Positions 17,142 to 25,332 of a stretch of 64,000 nt of DNA are shown here, in pieces. The stretch spans positions 62,001-126,000 of the forward strand of contig CAAENX010000011.1 in NCBI GenBank assembly GCA_900757495.1, written 5' to 3'. The DNA is from an uncultured Collinsella sp. Its GTDB lineage: Bacteria > Actinomycetota > Coriobacteriia > Coriobacteriales > Coriobacteriaceae. Position numbers and translations under genes: made by a program. The first letter of the stretch is position 1. Each line of letters begins with the position of its first letter. The notes below the pieces were generated by a model. The model saw nothing but the letters and a program-made list of their open reading frames with translations. It had not been told where the DNA came from and did no database searches.

Positions 17142-18602
17142 TTAGTAGCCCTGGCCGTGGCCTTGCCCCTGGCCTTGCTGGCCGAGCAGCTCCTCCAGGT
17201 ACTGGCGCAGCTGCTCGTCGGTAATACCGCCGTTGCCGGTATCGGTCGCGCTGTCGTCCTGCTGCTGGTTCTGCAGCTCCTCGTCGGAGCCCAGCTCGAC
17301 AGTGACCTTCTTCTCTTCCTTGCCGCGCATGAGCGTGATCTCGACCTTCTCGCCCACCTCGTGGCTGCGCAGTGCGATGATCAGGCCATCGGCGCTCGTG
17401 ATCTCGTCGTCGCCCAGCTTGGTGATGACATCGCCCTCCTGAATGCCGGCCTTGGCAGCAGGACCATCCTCAACGACGCTCGCCACATACGCGCCGCTAT
17501 CGGTGCTCAGCTTGTTGGTGCGGGCGTTGAGCGCGTTGACGCTCGAAAGCGTAGCGCCCATGTACGGATGCACCGGCGTCTTGCCGTCGATAATCTGGTC
17601 GGCAATGTTCTTGGCATAGTTGACCGGAATGGCAAAGCCCACGCCCGAGCTGGAGCCCGAGTAGCTCTCGATGAGCGAGTTGATACCCACAAGCTCGCCG
17701 TTATCGTTAACGAGCGCGCCGCCGGAGTTGCCCGGGTTGATGGCGGCATCGGTCTGGATCATGTTGGCATAGATGGTGTTACCGTTGGCAGAGCTCATGG
17801 CCGTGGAGCGATAGAGCGCCGAGACGATACCCGTGGAGACAGACTGCTCGTTGCCGAACGGCGAGCCAATCGCCATGACCCACTCGCCCACGTTGAGCTT
17901 GGAGGAATCACCGATCTCAATCGGCGTGAGCTTGGAGGCGTCTGCGTCCTTGAGCTTGATGACGGCCAGGTCGCTCGAAGCGTCGTTGCCCACGAACTCG
18001 GCCTCGTAGGTGGTGCCGTCATCCATGGTCACCACGTACTGGTCATAGCCATCGACCACGTGGTTGTTAGTGAGGATGTGGCCCTCGGTATCGAGCACCA
18101 CGCCCGAGCCGACGCTGCCCGAGCTGTCCGACTCGTCGGCAGACTGCGAAAGCGAGCCATTCTGGCTGCCGCTCGAAGTGGCGGTAATGGAAACCACGGA
18201 GGGCAACGCCTTGGCAGAAACGGCCTCGGCCAGCGTGGTGTCCTCGGAATCAATCGTAATCTTTTGCGTCGATGAACCCGAAGCACCCGCCGTCACGGCA
18301 TTCTTTCCGCCGCCAATGTTGAGCGTGCCACTCATAATGAGCGCAATGACCAGCAGGGCGCCGCAGGCACAGCCGGCGAGTGCCGTAATAAAGATCGGCA
18401 GCTTTTTGGTCTTAGTCTTGACCACTGTGTGCTTGTTTACAACCTGCTGGCTGCCCAGCGGCTTTCCGGTCTGCGTGTCGTAGGCCTGCACGTAGGGAAT
18501 GTTGCTGTCGGCAGGCGTCGACTCTACCTGCACACGCGGCTGCTGTTGGGTCTCGCCGGCGTTGCCCGCATCCTGGGGACGCTGGGAATCGTTCTCGCTC
18601 AT
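17142..18602 (-). CDS. HtrA/DegP-like membrane-anchored serine protease
   Basis: 486 residues. A ~65-residue polar cytoplasmic N-terminus is followed by one membrane anchor (about 68-92, ITALAGCACGALLVIALIM), a Ser/Gly-rich stretch, a trypsin-like domain and a PDZ domain. The catalytic triad is visible: His in TNNHVV, Asp in SSDLAVIKL, Ser in GNSGGAL. The PDZ region runs from about PYMGATLSSV to LMRGKEEKK. A low-complexity GQGQGHGQGY tail ends the protein. It should degrade or refold misfolded proteins outside the membrane. The start at 18602 has AAAGGA upstream; an earlier in-frame ATG at 18641 lacks one. Confidence 0.93.
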   Translation of the reverse strand: MSENDSQRPQDAGNAGETQQQPRVQVESTPADSNIPYVQAYDTQTGKPLGSQQVVNKHTVVKTKTKKLPIFITALAGCACGALLVIALIMSGTLNIGGGKNAVTAGASGSSTQKITIDSEDTTLAEAVSAKALPSVVSITATSSGSQNGSLSQSADESDSSGSVGSGVVLDTEGHILTNNHVVDGYDQYVVTMDDGTTYEAEFVGNDASSDLAVIKLKDADASKLTPIEIGDSSKLNVGEWVMAIGSPFGNEQSVSTGIVSALYRSTAMSSANGNTIYANMIQTDAAINPGNSGGALVNDNGELVGINSLIESYSGSSSGVGFAIPVNYAKNIADQIIDGKTPVHPYMGATLSSVNALNARTNKLSTDSGAYVASVVEDGPAAKAGIQEGDVITKLGDDEITSADGLIIALRSHEVGEKVEITLMRGKEEKKVTVELGSDEELQNQQQDDSATDTGNGGITDEQLRQYLEELLGQQGQGQGHGQGY

Positions 18603-18631
18603 AGCTGCGATCCTTTCGTCAAATAACCAAA

Positions 18632-18655
18632 GGCCCGCCAAACATGTGGCGGGCC
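18632..18655 (-). terminator. Hairpin between the exported-protein genes and htrA
   Basis: Perfect 9-bp stem GGCCCGCCA/TGGCGGGCC with a 6-nt loop, followed on the minus strand by TTTGGTTATTT. Probable terminator for the gene ending at 18775, though more than 100 bp away. Confidence 0.55.
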
Positions 18656-18774
18656 ATCATTGTTCACGTTGAGTTGTACCCCAAGCTGGGCAGTCCCGAG
18701 CACTAGATGCCAAGATTTCAGCTTTGCTTAAGTAATGACATGCTTATAGGCCAATTCGTTTTATGCCGTCATGT

Positions 18775-19359
18775 CTATTCGATATAACAGTCGATAGCAA
18801 AGCTATATGTTGAATCGTTAATGAAGTCCGTAATCGTCGCGCCCATGCCTGATCCGCACGTCCACTTATCTTTCTCCGCGTCGTATGGCGTTGGCTCCCA
18901 CCCCGTTTCATATGATGCTTCGCTTTCCGTGAAGTTATTCATCACGTATTTATCCTTCTGCATGAGCGCGTACCAAGCGTTTGCATACATCACAAGCGGA
19001 TCGATTTGGACTATCGAGTACTTTCCGGAACGAATCTCAATTTCTGTTTTATCGTTATAATAAGCGACTGTGAGCTCAATCTTGGCAAGCAGCGGCAACG
19101 TTTCATCTGATTCCCTCTGGATTGTTATGACATCACCGGCCATAGCGTCGGCAGACACAGTTTTGCTCTCTGGCGTGAAAATAGTCTCTCTGCTTCTTGT
19201 TCGCGTTTTTTCATTGCCATTTTCATCTCTGACCACCGTGTCGACCACGAGCGTCAATCGCTTCTGAGCGTCCGGCAACTCCACGGCTTCTGCCATCCCG
19301 GCTCGCATCAAAATAGGAGCCCCCGCCATCAGACCTAAGAACTGCTTTCTATCAATCAT
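18775..19359 (-). CDS. Exported protein of unknown function
   Basis: 194 residues, family not recognised. The N-terminus MIDRKQFLGLMAGAPILMRAGMAEA looks like a signal sequence; the R-K-x-F-L start is reminiscent of a Tat signal with Lys for the second Arg. The mature part is polar and acidic, with only two Cys near the C-terminus (CGSGMG and DCYIE). The ATG is 3 nt after the stop of the preceding gene (TGAAGAATG), so it is translationally coupled. It lies in an AT-richer stretch (18660-20990), unlike its neighbours. Last gene of a three-gene unit with a predicted cysteine protease; a partner, inhibitor or substrate role is speculation. Confidence 0.7.
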   Translation of the reverse strand: MIDRKQFLGLMAGAPILMRAGMAEAVELPDAQKRLTLVVDTVVRDENGNEKTRTRSRETIFTPESKTVSADAMAGDVITIQRESDETLPLLAKIELTVAYYNDKTEIEIRSGKYSIVQIDPLVMYANAWYALMQKDKYVMNNFTESEASYETGWEPTPYDAEKDKWTCGSGMGATITDFINDSTYSFAIDCYIE

Positions 19360-19362
19360 TCT

Positions 19363-19719
19363 TCATTCCCCTTGTCTACTTGATTTGACTTTCTCAGCTG
19401 AATGGGGATACAGAACAGTCCCGTCAAGTTCCTTATCTTCCACAAAAACTAGAATCCATTTATCACCTGCTTTCAACCCTGAGACATATCCGGAACTTGA
19501 CTTACGGCGCATATCGATTCTCTTACGGCAACCACTTGGCATAAGCGCCTCAAATTGCCCGTTATGAACATCCGATAGAGCGCGCACCTCGACTGCAACA
19601 ACCGTGTCGTTTTCTCCCCCATTAGTCGCCCTTAACAGAAAGAAGCTCGCTGCGGTGAGCAAAGCAAAGGAAAGCACCAATAGGAGCATTGCCCTTCGAA
19701 TGAACTTGTCGCCGTTCAC
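19363..19719 (-). CDS. Single-pass membrane protein of unknown function
   Basis: About 118 residues. One N-terminal membrane segment (AMLLLVLSFALLTAASFFLL) is followed by a polar ~85-residue domain that should face outside. No family is recognised. The start is uncertain: GTG at 19719 lies just after the upstream stop with AAGGG 12 nt before it, while TTG codons at 19731 and 19740 would overlap the upstream gene. AT-rich like both neighbours and tightly packed between them. Confidence 0.6.
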   Translation of the reverse strand: MNGDKFIRRAMLLLVLSFALLTAASFFLLRATNGGENDTVVAVEVRALSDVHNGQFEALMPSGCRKRIDMRRKSSSGYVSGLKAGDKWILVFVEDKELDGTVLYPHSAEKVKSSRQGE

Positions 19720-19727
19720 GAGTACAA

Positions 19728-20855
19728 TCAACCCTTGCAATATGTGCCATCGTGAGACGTGTAAATTGATACGTCATATGGAAGAAACTGTAGCTGGTTT
19801 GTCCATCCATTCCAAACAACAAGCAGGTACTTCTTGGCATTCGAGTATGTGTTATGCATTGCCACGTAGCCCACAACTGCCATTGCGTGCCCGCTGCCAT
19901 TTGACCGGAGCCTTCCAGAGAAAATACTCAGATTCCCCGAGTCGGTATTCACCCTAAAGGAATCCCATGACGGATACCAAACGAATGACGTCTCAAGCTC
20001 CTTGCCTCGTCTTGCACAAAACTCCTTTAAGGCCGGAGCGGGTTTATCAGGAGAAGTCTTGCCTTGAGTAAAGTACAGACCAGTCGCTTGATCATATTTC
20101 TTTTCTTCTTCTTCCCATGTCCCCGACAGCCTCCAAAGCTCCGAGTATAAATCGGACAATTTAAGGCGGTTCAAAGTCACATAGTGACTGCTAACTGCAA
20201 ACATTGCCGAAACAGCGCAAGCATAAGTCCCCGTTTCTTTGATAACTTCTGTTTGCGTTGGCGTTATTATTCCCGAAACCGTTTTGCTCGCATCAACAAC
20301 ATATCCCTGTTTATACAAATCCTTGGCAGATACAAAAACGTCATCGAAATGTTCAGGCGATCCGCTGCGATTGCCTCCCGAGGACAATTTATTTGGTACT
20401 TTTTTTCCACTTGCGTCTAAAACAATGTTTTTATCTAAGTCGGCAACGCCAACAGTTAGCTCGTCAATCTTTAACGCAACGACGTTATCCGAGGATGCGA
20501 GGAGTGCAATTTCTTCGCTTGCACTCTCGATAGGTAAAAGAGCGTTCGGAGCCAAGCAGTATTCGCTGATCCACCAAGATCGCTCTGAATCAAATACGAC
20601 GTAGCCATAGTTAACGTCATCCCGCTTCGCACGAACGATATACCCGATTGATTCCCCATCGGAATTCACCATTTTTACTGGGTCACAAGCGGTCACCGGC
20701 TCATCCGATACATCATCAAAGAAAGCCTGCGCTTGCTCCACAGCTATTTGCGGTGTGACACGGACCAAGTCGTCGTCTCCAAAAACCAACCTTGGAGACA
20801 TCAGGGCGGCAAGCAACACTATGAATCCGACAATCACCTTTCTCGAATAACGCAT
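19728..20855 (-). CDS. Predicted exported papain-like cysteine protease (C39/C10-like)
   Basis: 375 residues. Signal sequence RKVIVGFIVLLAALMSPRLVFG is followed by a ~150-residue domain that resembles the propeptide of C10-type proteases (VEQAQAFFDD...YGYVVFD). The C-terminal half has a papain-like arrangement: Cys in GTYACAVSAMFAVSSHY, His in SGHAMAVVGYV, and Asn-Gly-Trp in VVWNGW. I infer peptidase activity from this triad, not from a clear family match. The start at 20855 follows GGAGGAAGAA; an ATG 12 nt upstream overlaps that site. First gene of a three-gene AT-rich unit, with an AT-rich promoter region at 20870-20960. Confidence 0.65.
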   Translation of the reverse strand: MRYSRKVIVGFIVLLAALMSPRLVFGDDDLVRVTPQIAVEQAQAFFDDVSDEPVTACDPVKMVNSDGESIGYIVRAKRDDVNYGYVVFDSERSWWISEYCLAPNALLPIESASEEIALLASSDNVVALKIDELTVGVADLDKNIVLDASGKKVPNKLSSGGNRSGSPEHFDDVFVSAKDLYKQGYVVDASKTVSGIITPTQTEVIKETGTYACAVSAMFAVSSHYVTLNRLKLSDLYSELWRLSGTWEEEEKKYDQATGLYFTQGKTSPDKPAPALKEFCARRGKELETSFVWYPSWDSFRVNTDSGNLSIFSGRLRSNGSGHAMAVVGYVAMHNTYSNAKKYLLVVWNGWTNQLQFLPYDVSIYTSHDGTYCKG

Positions 20856-20990
20856 TTCTTCCTCCATCCGTGTAGTAGGGAGATACGGTAACTAAATGAT
20901 ATTCGCTAGATAGTGTTATACGTTTGATATTGTTTTTACTGACACACTTTTAATCGGTGAAAGGTCTTCTTTTCGCCCTAAACGAGAAAA

Positions 20991-21016
20991 GGGTACTGGA
21001 GAAATCTCCGGTACCC
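20991..21016 (-). terminator. Terminator of the GlnR-like regulator gene
   Basis: Stem of 11 bp (one G-U) GGGTACTGGAG/CTCCGGTACCC with a 4-nt loop, followed on the minus strand by TTTTCTCGTTT. Confidence 0.85.
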
Positions 21017-21039
21017 TCACATTGCCCTCTATTTACTTG

Positions 21040-21702
21040 CTAGTCCTTAAACAGATAGCCCACGCCGCGGACGGTGGTGATGTGTGCCGCGATCTGCGGG
21101 CCCACCTTGGAGCGGATGCGCCGGATATGCACGTCGACGGTGCGCGTACCACCGCAGTACTCAAAGCCCCACACGCGGTGCAGCAGCACCTCGCGGCTGT
21201 AGGCACGGTTGGGATGCGTCGCCAAAAAGCTCAGCAGCGAGTACTCCATCAGCGTCAGGTCGATGGGCTCGTTATCGAGCGTTACCTGGTAGGTAGCCAG
21301 GTTGATCTCGAGGTTGTCGATGTTGAGCACATCGTCGGCGGTGACGGTCTCCTCCTCGCCCATCAGGCGCTGCGCACGAGCCTTAAGCTCGTTGGGCGTC
21401 GCCGTGGGGCATACAAAGTCGGCATGCGCGTGATTGGGCAGGCGCAAGGTACCGAGCGCCTCGTCGTCGACGATCACCAACATGGGAACGCCGCCACGAT
21501 CATCAAGCCACTTGGCAATCTGATCGATGCGGTCGCTGCGGATGCCATCGGAATCGAGAATCAGCAGGTCAAAGTCGTGCGCCGCAGTCGGCGAATCGGG
21601 GGTGGCCAGGCTCACCTCGACACCCAGGGTAGTCGTCAAGCTGCGGGCAAACTCGTGGAAGCGCGTCGTGCGCGCCATGAACAGGGCACTCTTTTCGGAC
21701 AT
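21040..21702 (-). CDS. glnR: GlnR-like orphan OmpR-family regulator
   Basis: 220 residues: degenerate receiver domain (about 1-115) plus winged helix (about 125-220). The DNA-binding part, WGFEYCGGTRTVDVHIRRIRSK...TTVRGVGYLF, is very close to GlnR of streptomycetes. The receiver lacks the acidic pair expected after the first strand (KSALFMARTTRF), although LLILDSDG keeps an Asp; atypical receivers are usual for GlnR. No histidine kinase is adjacent. It lies 50 bp downstream of glnA. The start at 21702 has TTTGGAGG 5 nt upstream; the reading frame extends further to 21786 without a ribosome site. The GlnR name rests on the C-terminal resemblance, glnA context and a box-like site before glnA. 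Confidence 0.75.
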   Translation of the reverse strand: MSEKSALFMARTTRFHEFARSLTTTLGVEVSLATPDSPTAAHDFDLLILDSDGIRSDRIDQIAKWLDDRGGVPMLVIVDDEALGTLRLPNHAHADFVCPTATPNELKARAQRLMGEEETVTADDVLNIDNLEINLATYQVTLDNEPIDLTLMEYSLLSFLATHPNRAYSREVLLHRVWGFEYCGGTRTVDVHIRRIRSKVGPQIAAHITTVRGVGYLFKD

Positions 21703-21752
21703 ATCGGCCTCCAAAGAAATGAGCTCAATCGTACTGGAACAAGCCAGCGCGA

Positions 21753-23090
21753 TTAGGAGTTCGCCAGGTAGTGCTTGATCTCCCATTCGGTGATCGTGGA
21801 TTCGAACTTATGCCACTCGTCGCGCTTCTTTTTGAGGAAGAAGCTGTGGATGTGCTCGCCGAGGGCATCCTTCATAAACTGCGAGTCCTCAAATACGTCG
21901 AGCGCCTCTTTGAGCGAGCGCGGCAGCGGCGCGTAGCCGGCCTCAACCATCTGATGGCCGGTGAGCTTGAGCGTCTCGGCCGTGGCCTCGGGCGGGAGCT
22001 CCAGCTTGCGCTCGATGCCGTCAAGCCCGGCCGCCAGCGTGACGGCGTTGACCAGGTACGGGTTTGCCATGGGATCGGGGCTGCGAAGCTCGATGCGCGT
22101 GGACAGCTGCTTGCCGGGCTTGTAGACCGGGATGCGGATCATGCTTGCGCGGTTGCGCAGGCCCCACGTGGCGTACTGCGGCACGGAGTCGCCGCCCGTG
22201 GTGATGCGCTTGTACGAGTTGACGGTGGGGTTGGTGATGGCGCTGATCTCGCGCGCGTGCGCCAAGATGCCAGCCATGTAGTGCTTGGCGACGTCGGAGA
22301 GATGGTACTTCTCGTCGCCCTCGCCCCAAAAGACGTTGTTGCCGTCGTGGTCGAACAGCGACTGATGCAAAAACATGGCGCTGCCGTCCTCGCCCGCCAA
22401 CGGCTTGGGCATAAAGGAGGCGTGGCAGCCGCTCTCGTAAGCCTGCTGCTTAATGATGAGCTTGGCCGTGGTGATGGCGTCGGACATGCTCAGGGCCTCG
22501 GCGTGGCGCAGGCTCATGCCGTGCTGCGAGCGACCGGCGGCGTGGAAGGTGTACTCCACGGGCACAGACATCTTCTCGAGCGTGAGGACCGTGTTGCGGC
22601 GCAGGTCGCGCGCGGCGTCGCTTACCGAAAGATCGAAATAGCCCACGTTGTCGAGCGGCTCGGGCGTGTGCTCGTCGGGGAAGTAGTAATACTCCAGCTC
22701 GGCACCAACGTTGAGCAGGTAGCCGGCCTTCTCGGCCTTATGGAACATGCGGCGCAGCGCAGCGCGCGGGTCGCCGGCGAAGGGCTCGCGATCGGGAGTG
22801 CACACGTCGCAGAACACACGGGCGACGCCGTTGTGGCTCGGACGCCACGGCAGAATCTGGAAGGTCGAGGCATCGGGGAACGCCAGCATGTCGGCTTCCT
22901 CGGGCGTGGCAAAGCCCTCGATGGCCGAGCCGTCAAAGCCAATGCCCTCCTCAAAAGCGACCTCAAGGTCCTCCGGGCTAATGGCAAAGTTCTTGAGGCG
23001 GCCGAGAATGTCGACAAACCACAGACGCACAAAGCGGATGTCACGCTGCTCTACGGAGCGGAGTACGTAATCGATGTTCTGCTGGTTCAT
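21753..23090 (-). CDS. glnA: Glutamine synthetase type I
   Basis: 445 residues; makes glutamine from glutamate and ammonia. Landmarks are GFDGSAIEGF, the metal/ATP region ELEYYYFP, FMPKPLAGEDGSAMFLHQSL, NPTVNSYKR and RIELRSPDPMANPYL. The adenylylation Tyr motif (NLYDLPPE) is replaced by KLELPPE, so it is a GSI-alpha type that is not adenylylated. AAAGGGGAG precedes the ATG. The GlnR-like gene follows. A GlnR-box-like sequence lies about 70 bp upstream. Confidence 0.96.
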   Translation of the reverse strand: MNQQNIDYVLRSVEQRDIRFVRLWFVDILGRLKNFAISPEDLEVAFEEGIGFDGSAIEGFATPEEADMLAFPDASTFQILPWRPSHNGVARVFCDVCTPDREPFAGDPRAALRRMFHKAEKAGYLLNVGAELEYYYFPDEHTPEPLDNVGYFDLSVSDAARDLRRNTVLTLEKMSVPVEYTFHAAGRSQHGMSLRHAEALSMSDAITTAKLIIKQQAYESGCHASFMPKPLAGEDGSAMFLHQSLFDHDGNNVFWGEGDEKYHLSDVAKHYMAGILAHAREISAITNPTVNSYKRITTGGDSVPQYATWGLRNRASMIRIPVYKPGKQLSTRIELRSPDPMANPYLVNAVTLAAGLDGIERKLELPPEATAETLKLTGHQMVEAGYAPLPRSLKEALDVFEDSQFMKDALGEHIHSFFLKKKRDEWHKFESTITEWEIKHYLANS

Positions 23091-23155
23091 GTCGCTCCCC
23101 TTTCTTTCGGGCGGGTTTCGACTGGTCTATATCGCAGATACTATCGCAGAAAAAT

Positions 23156-23171
23156 GTTTCCGCAGGGTTAA
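23156..23171 (-). promoter_or_regulatory. Candidate GlnR box upstream of glnA
   Basis: On the minus strand the sequence reads TTAAC-CCTGCG-GAAAC, which fits the actinobacterial GlnR pattern gTnAc-n6-GaAAc except for the first base. It lies 66-81 bp upstream of the glnA start. A second box is not clear. Confidence 0.4.
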
Positions 23172-23223
23172 AGCGTATCAAGCGCTCAAAAAACGTGCGC
23201 GAACAGGCGGGCGTGACAAACAG

Positions 23224-23595
23224 CTACCGCCCGGATTCGGAGACAATTTGCCTACAGGCTCGTTCCAGTGCAGGGAACTCCATCGTCACTGCATCCCAAA
23301 CAACCGAGCGGTCAACATTGCCGTAATCATGCGCAAGATAATTTCTCATGCCGATAATTCCGCGCCACTCAATTTCGGGATGAAGCCGCTGCGAGCGTTC
23401 CGACAACTTGCCCGCTTCTTCCGTCACCCTAAGCGCACACATCAAAAGGGAGTCCGCTAACGCCCTCGTCCGCACATCATTCGCGTGCAGAAACTGGTCC
23501 TCGGTGATATCAAAAGCCTTGATGCGCTCGTTCGTTTCACAAATGGCCTCCAAGACCTCTTGAGCGCGGAGGGTGTCTGACTTACGCGCGATCAT
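23224..23595 (-). CDS. HepT-like toxin (HEPN RNase family, DUF86)
   Basis: 123 residues, all helical in character. The catalytic HEPN motif Rx4-6HxY is present as R-NYLA-H-D-Y near residue 83-90. HepT proteins are RNases kept inactive by a MntA nucleotidyltransferase that AMPylates the Tyr of this motif. Its start overlaps the antitoxin gene by 14 nt, giving the antitoxin-first order usual for HepT/MntA pairs. Complete, with intact key residues. Confidence 0.85.
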   Translation of the reverse strand: MIARKSDTLRAQEVLEAICETNERIKAFDITEDQFLHANDVRTRALADSLLMCALRVTEEAGKLSERSQRLHPEIEWRGIIGMRNYLAHDYGNVDRSVVWDAVTMEFPALERACRQIVSESGR

Positions 23596-24076
23596 AAATG
23601 ATCACTCCTTCGCGCTCGATTACCGCGGCAAGATCGTCATCAAGATAATCGCTCGAGACAAGGTCAACCTGCCTTCCGGTTTCCTTGCGCACTGCCTCGC
23701 CAAACGCCGACAACGCAAAAAGACCAAAGCCCTGCTCGCGATCGACTTCGAGGCGCAAGTCGATATCACTATCTGCACGCGCCTCGCCACGGGCATACGA
23801 TCCAAATAGGATCACGGTTTTGATGGCGGGAATCGGGCTGGCTGCCTCGCGGACGGCGGACTCAATCTGAGCGGTATCCAAAATGCCCGCTGCGGCGCTT
23901 TCGCTCGCAGAGCTTTTACCGAGTGAAGGCACAAACGGCAGCGAGCGCTCGCGCAACATCTGCCTCATGAACATATTGACCGCAACGGACGAAGTCATAC
24001 CGAGCTCTTCGCACAGCTCGGCAAATGAATCTTTAATTGACGAGTCCACTCGAACACTCAACACAGACGCAGCCAT
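23582..24076 (-). CDS. Fused RelB/DinJ-like DNA-binding domain and MntA-like nucleotidyltransferase antitoxin
   Basis: 164 residues. Residues ~5-45 (LSVRVDSSIKDSFAELCEELGMTSSVAVNMFMRQML) form a ribbon-helix-helix domain of the RelB/DinJ type. A Ser/Ala linker (about 51-65) leads to a minimal nucleotidyltransferase with the GSx10DxD signature (Gly92-Ser93, Asp104, Asp106). The NTase part is expected to AMPylate and silence HepT; the front domain would bind the operator. AGGAGGT is 6 nt before ATG. Usual MntA proteins lack the front domain, so this is a fusion of type II and type VII antitoxin parts. Confidence 0.85.
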   Translation of the reverse strand: MAASVLSVRVDSSIKDSFAELCEELGMTSSVAVNMFMRQMLRERSLPFVPSLGKSSASESAAAGILDTAQIESAVREAASPIPAIKTVILFGSYARGEARADSDIDLRLEVDREQGFGLFALSAFGEAVRKETGRQVDLVSSDYLDDDLAAVIEREGVIIYDRA

Positions 24077-24092
24077 GGATACCTCCTGTATG

Positions 24093-24101
24093 ACATTGTC
24101 T
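24093..24101. promoter_or_regulatory. Small palindrome in the antitoxin promoter
   Basis: GACATTGTC, between the ribosome site of the antitoxin gene and an AT-rich -10-like stretch (TATATAATAT, 24102-24112). A likely autoregulation site for the ribbon-helix-helix domain. Confidence 0.4.
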
Positions 24102-24118
24102 ATATAATATCACACAGG

Positions 24119-25141
24119 CTAGCGCGAGGTTGAAGCGCGGTGTTCGATGTGACCGGGGATCTCGATACGCTTGGGAGCAAGCCTTGCGGCCTCGCCCACC
24201 GTAGTGGTAACGACATCGATGCGCTCGGACAGACGCTCGACTACGCGCTCGGCGATGGCGACGGTATCCTGCGCGGCCGTGGTCACGCCGCCAAAGAGCA
24301 CGTGGTTCCAGGGGTAATCGTCAAACGTCGCGATCTTGAGACCCGCCGGCAGCGAGGGGCCCAGCTGCGCCAACGCCTCGGTCAGGCGCAGAAAGACCAA
24401 GCCGTTGACGGCGATAAGGCCGAGCTTTTTACCTGCGTACTCGCGGATGGCCTCATCCAGGCGGCCGACACCCGCGGCGCCACCGTCGGCCAGGGTGACG
24501 ACCTCGCCCGCAAGACCGCGGCGCGAAAGCTCGTCGGCAAAGGCTTCGGCGCGCTCGCGACGCACGGGGCTGTCATCGCTTGCCTCAGTGAGCAGGCACA
24601 GGCGCTCGCTGTCAGCAGCGGCCAAGGCGTCTACCAGGCCGGCAACTAGCTCACGGTTGTTAGATGTCACCAGATCGACACCTCCGTCGGCAACGTCGCG
24701 GTCGAGCAGCACAACGGGCAGGTGCCCCGCGGCCGCGGCGATCGCCTTGTCGTTGCCACCACAGGTGTTGACGACCAGGCCGTCCACGCCGGCATCGATA
24801 AGTCTGGTGAGCGACTCTGCCTCCTTGGCGGGGTCGTTGCCGCTAATGGCCGTCATGAGCGAGCAGCCGCGTGCGGCGGCGCTGGCGGAAAGCCCTTCGA
24901 GCATGGCGCTGGAGAACGGGTTAGCGATGTCGGCCAAGATCACGCCGATGAGATTGGTACGCGAGCTGCGCAGATTGCGCGCGGCGGCACGCGGGCGATA
25001 GCCGGTGCGCTCGATAACCGCCGCGATGCGGGCGCGGGTTTCCTCGGTCATCTGCCCGGGGCGGTTATTGAGGTAGCGCGAGACCGTGGCCGGGCTCACG
25101 CCCGCCTCGGCGGCAATGTCCTTGATTCTCATCTGCGCCAT
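24119..25141 (-). CDS. LacI-family regulator of the KDG kinase/KDPG aldolase genes
   Basis: 340 residues. HTH at the N-terminus (IKDIAAEAGVSPATVSRYLNNRP) with the hinge helix RAAARNLRSSRTN, then a periplasmic-binding-protein-like effector domain. Divergent from kdgK and kdgA, so it most likely senses KDG or a related keto-acid, as KdgR-type LacI regulators do. The start at 25141 is preceded by GGGGTG; a longer frame to 25189 has no ribosome site. Tandem operator-like sequences lie between the two genes at 25244-25271. Confidence 0.88.
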   Translation of the reverse strand: MAQMRIKDIAAEAGVSPATVSRYLNNRPGQMTEETRARIAAVIERTGYRPRAAARNLRSSRTNLIGVILADIANPFSSAMLEGLSASAAARGCSLMTAISGNDPAKEAESLTRLIDAGVDGLVVNTCGGNDKAIAAAAGHLPVVLLDRDVADGGVDLVTSNNRELVAGLVDALAAADSERLCLLTEASDDSPVRRERAEAFADELSRRGLAGEVVTLADGGAAGVGRLDEAIREYAGKKLGLIAVNGLVFLRLTEALAQLGPSLPAGLKIATFDDYPWNHVLFGGVTTAAQDTVAIAERVVERLSERIDVVTTTVGEAARLAPKRIEIPGHIEHRASTSR

Positions 25142-25205
25142 AGCGCACCCCGTTTCCCAATTGTCGGCAGTCTGAGCCATTTTAGGCATTTTTTAAAAAT
25201 CTCAG

Positions 25206-25271
25206 TTGCAAAACGCTGTAGGTGAGTATACTACAACTCAAAACGAAACCGATTTCGTAAACCGATTTCGG
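25206..25271 (+). promoter_or_regulatory. kdgK promoter and tandem LacI-type operators
   Basis: Possible -35 TTGCAA (25206) and -10 TATACT (25227; short 15-bp spacer). Directly after it, the 12-mer AAACCGATTTCG occurs twice with a 13-bp period (25246 and 25259), within the palindrome CGAAACCGATTTCG. This would block transcription when bound by the divergent LacI regulator. Confidence 0.55.
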
Positions 25272-25274
25272 AAA

Positions 25275-25332
25275 GCGTTGGCACGGAGGTGCAAAGATGT
25301 ACCCTACCGTCTTGGCACCTCCGTGCCAACGC
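25275..25332 (+). promoter_or_regulatory. Leader hairpin that buries a Shine-Dalgarno, kdgK 5' UTR
   Basis: Perfect 18-bp inverted repeat: GCGTTGGCACGGAGGTGC (25275-25292) pairs with 25315-25332 across a 22-nt loop. The left arm contains GGAGGT (25285-25290), the ribosome site for a 28-codon leader ORF, whose first codons occupy the loop and right arm. Confidence 0.7.

Noticed and set aside
19741..20855. Reading the low-GC trio as a lantibiotic or bacteriocin cluster
   Set aside because: No small precursor peptide, no ABC transporter with C39 domain and no modification enzyme nearby.
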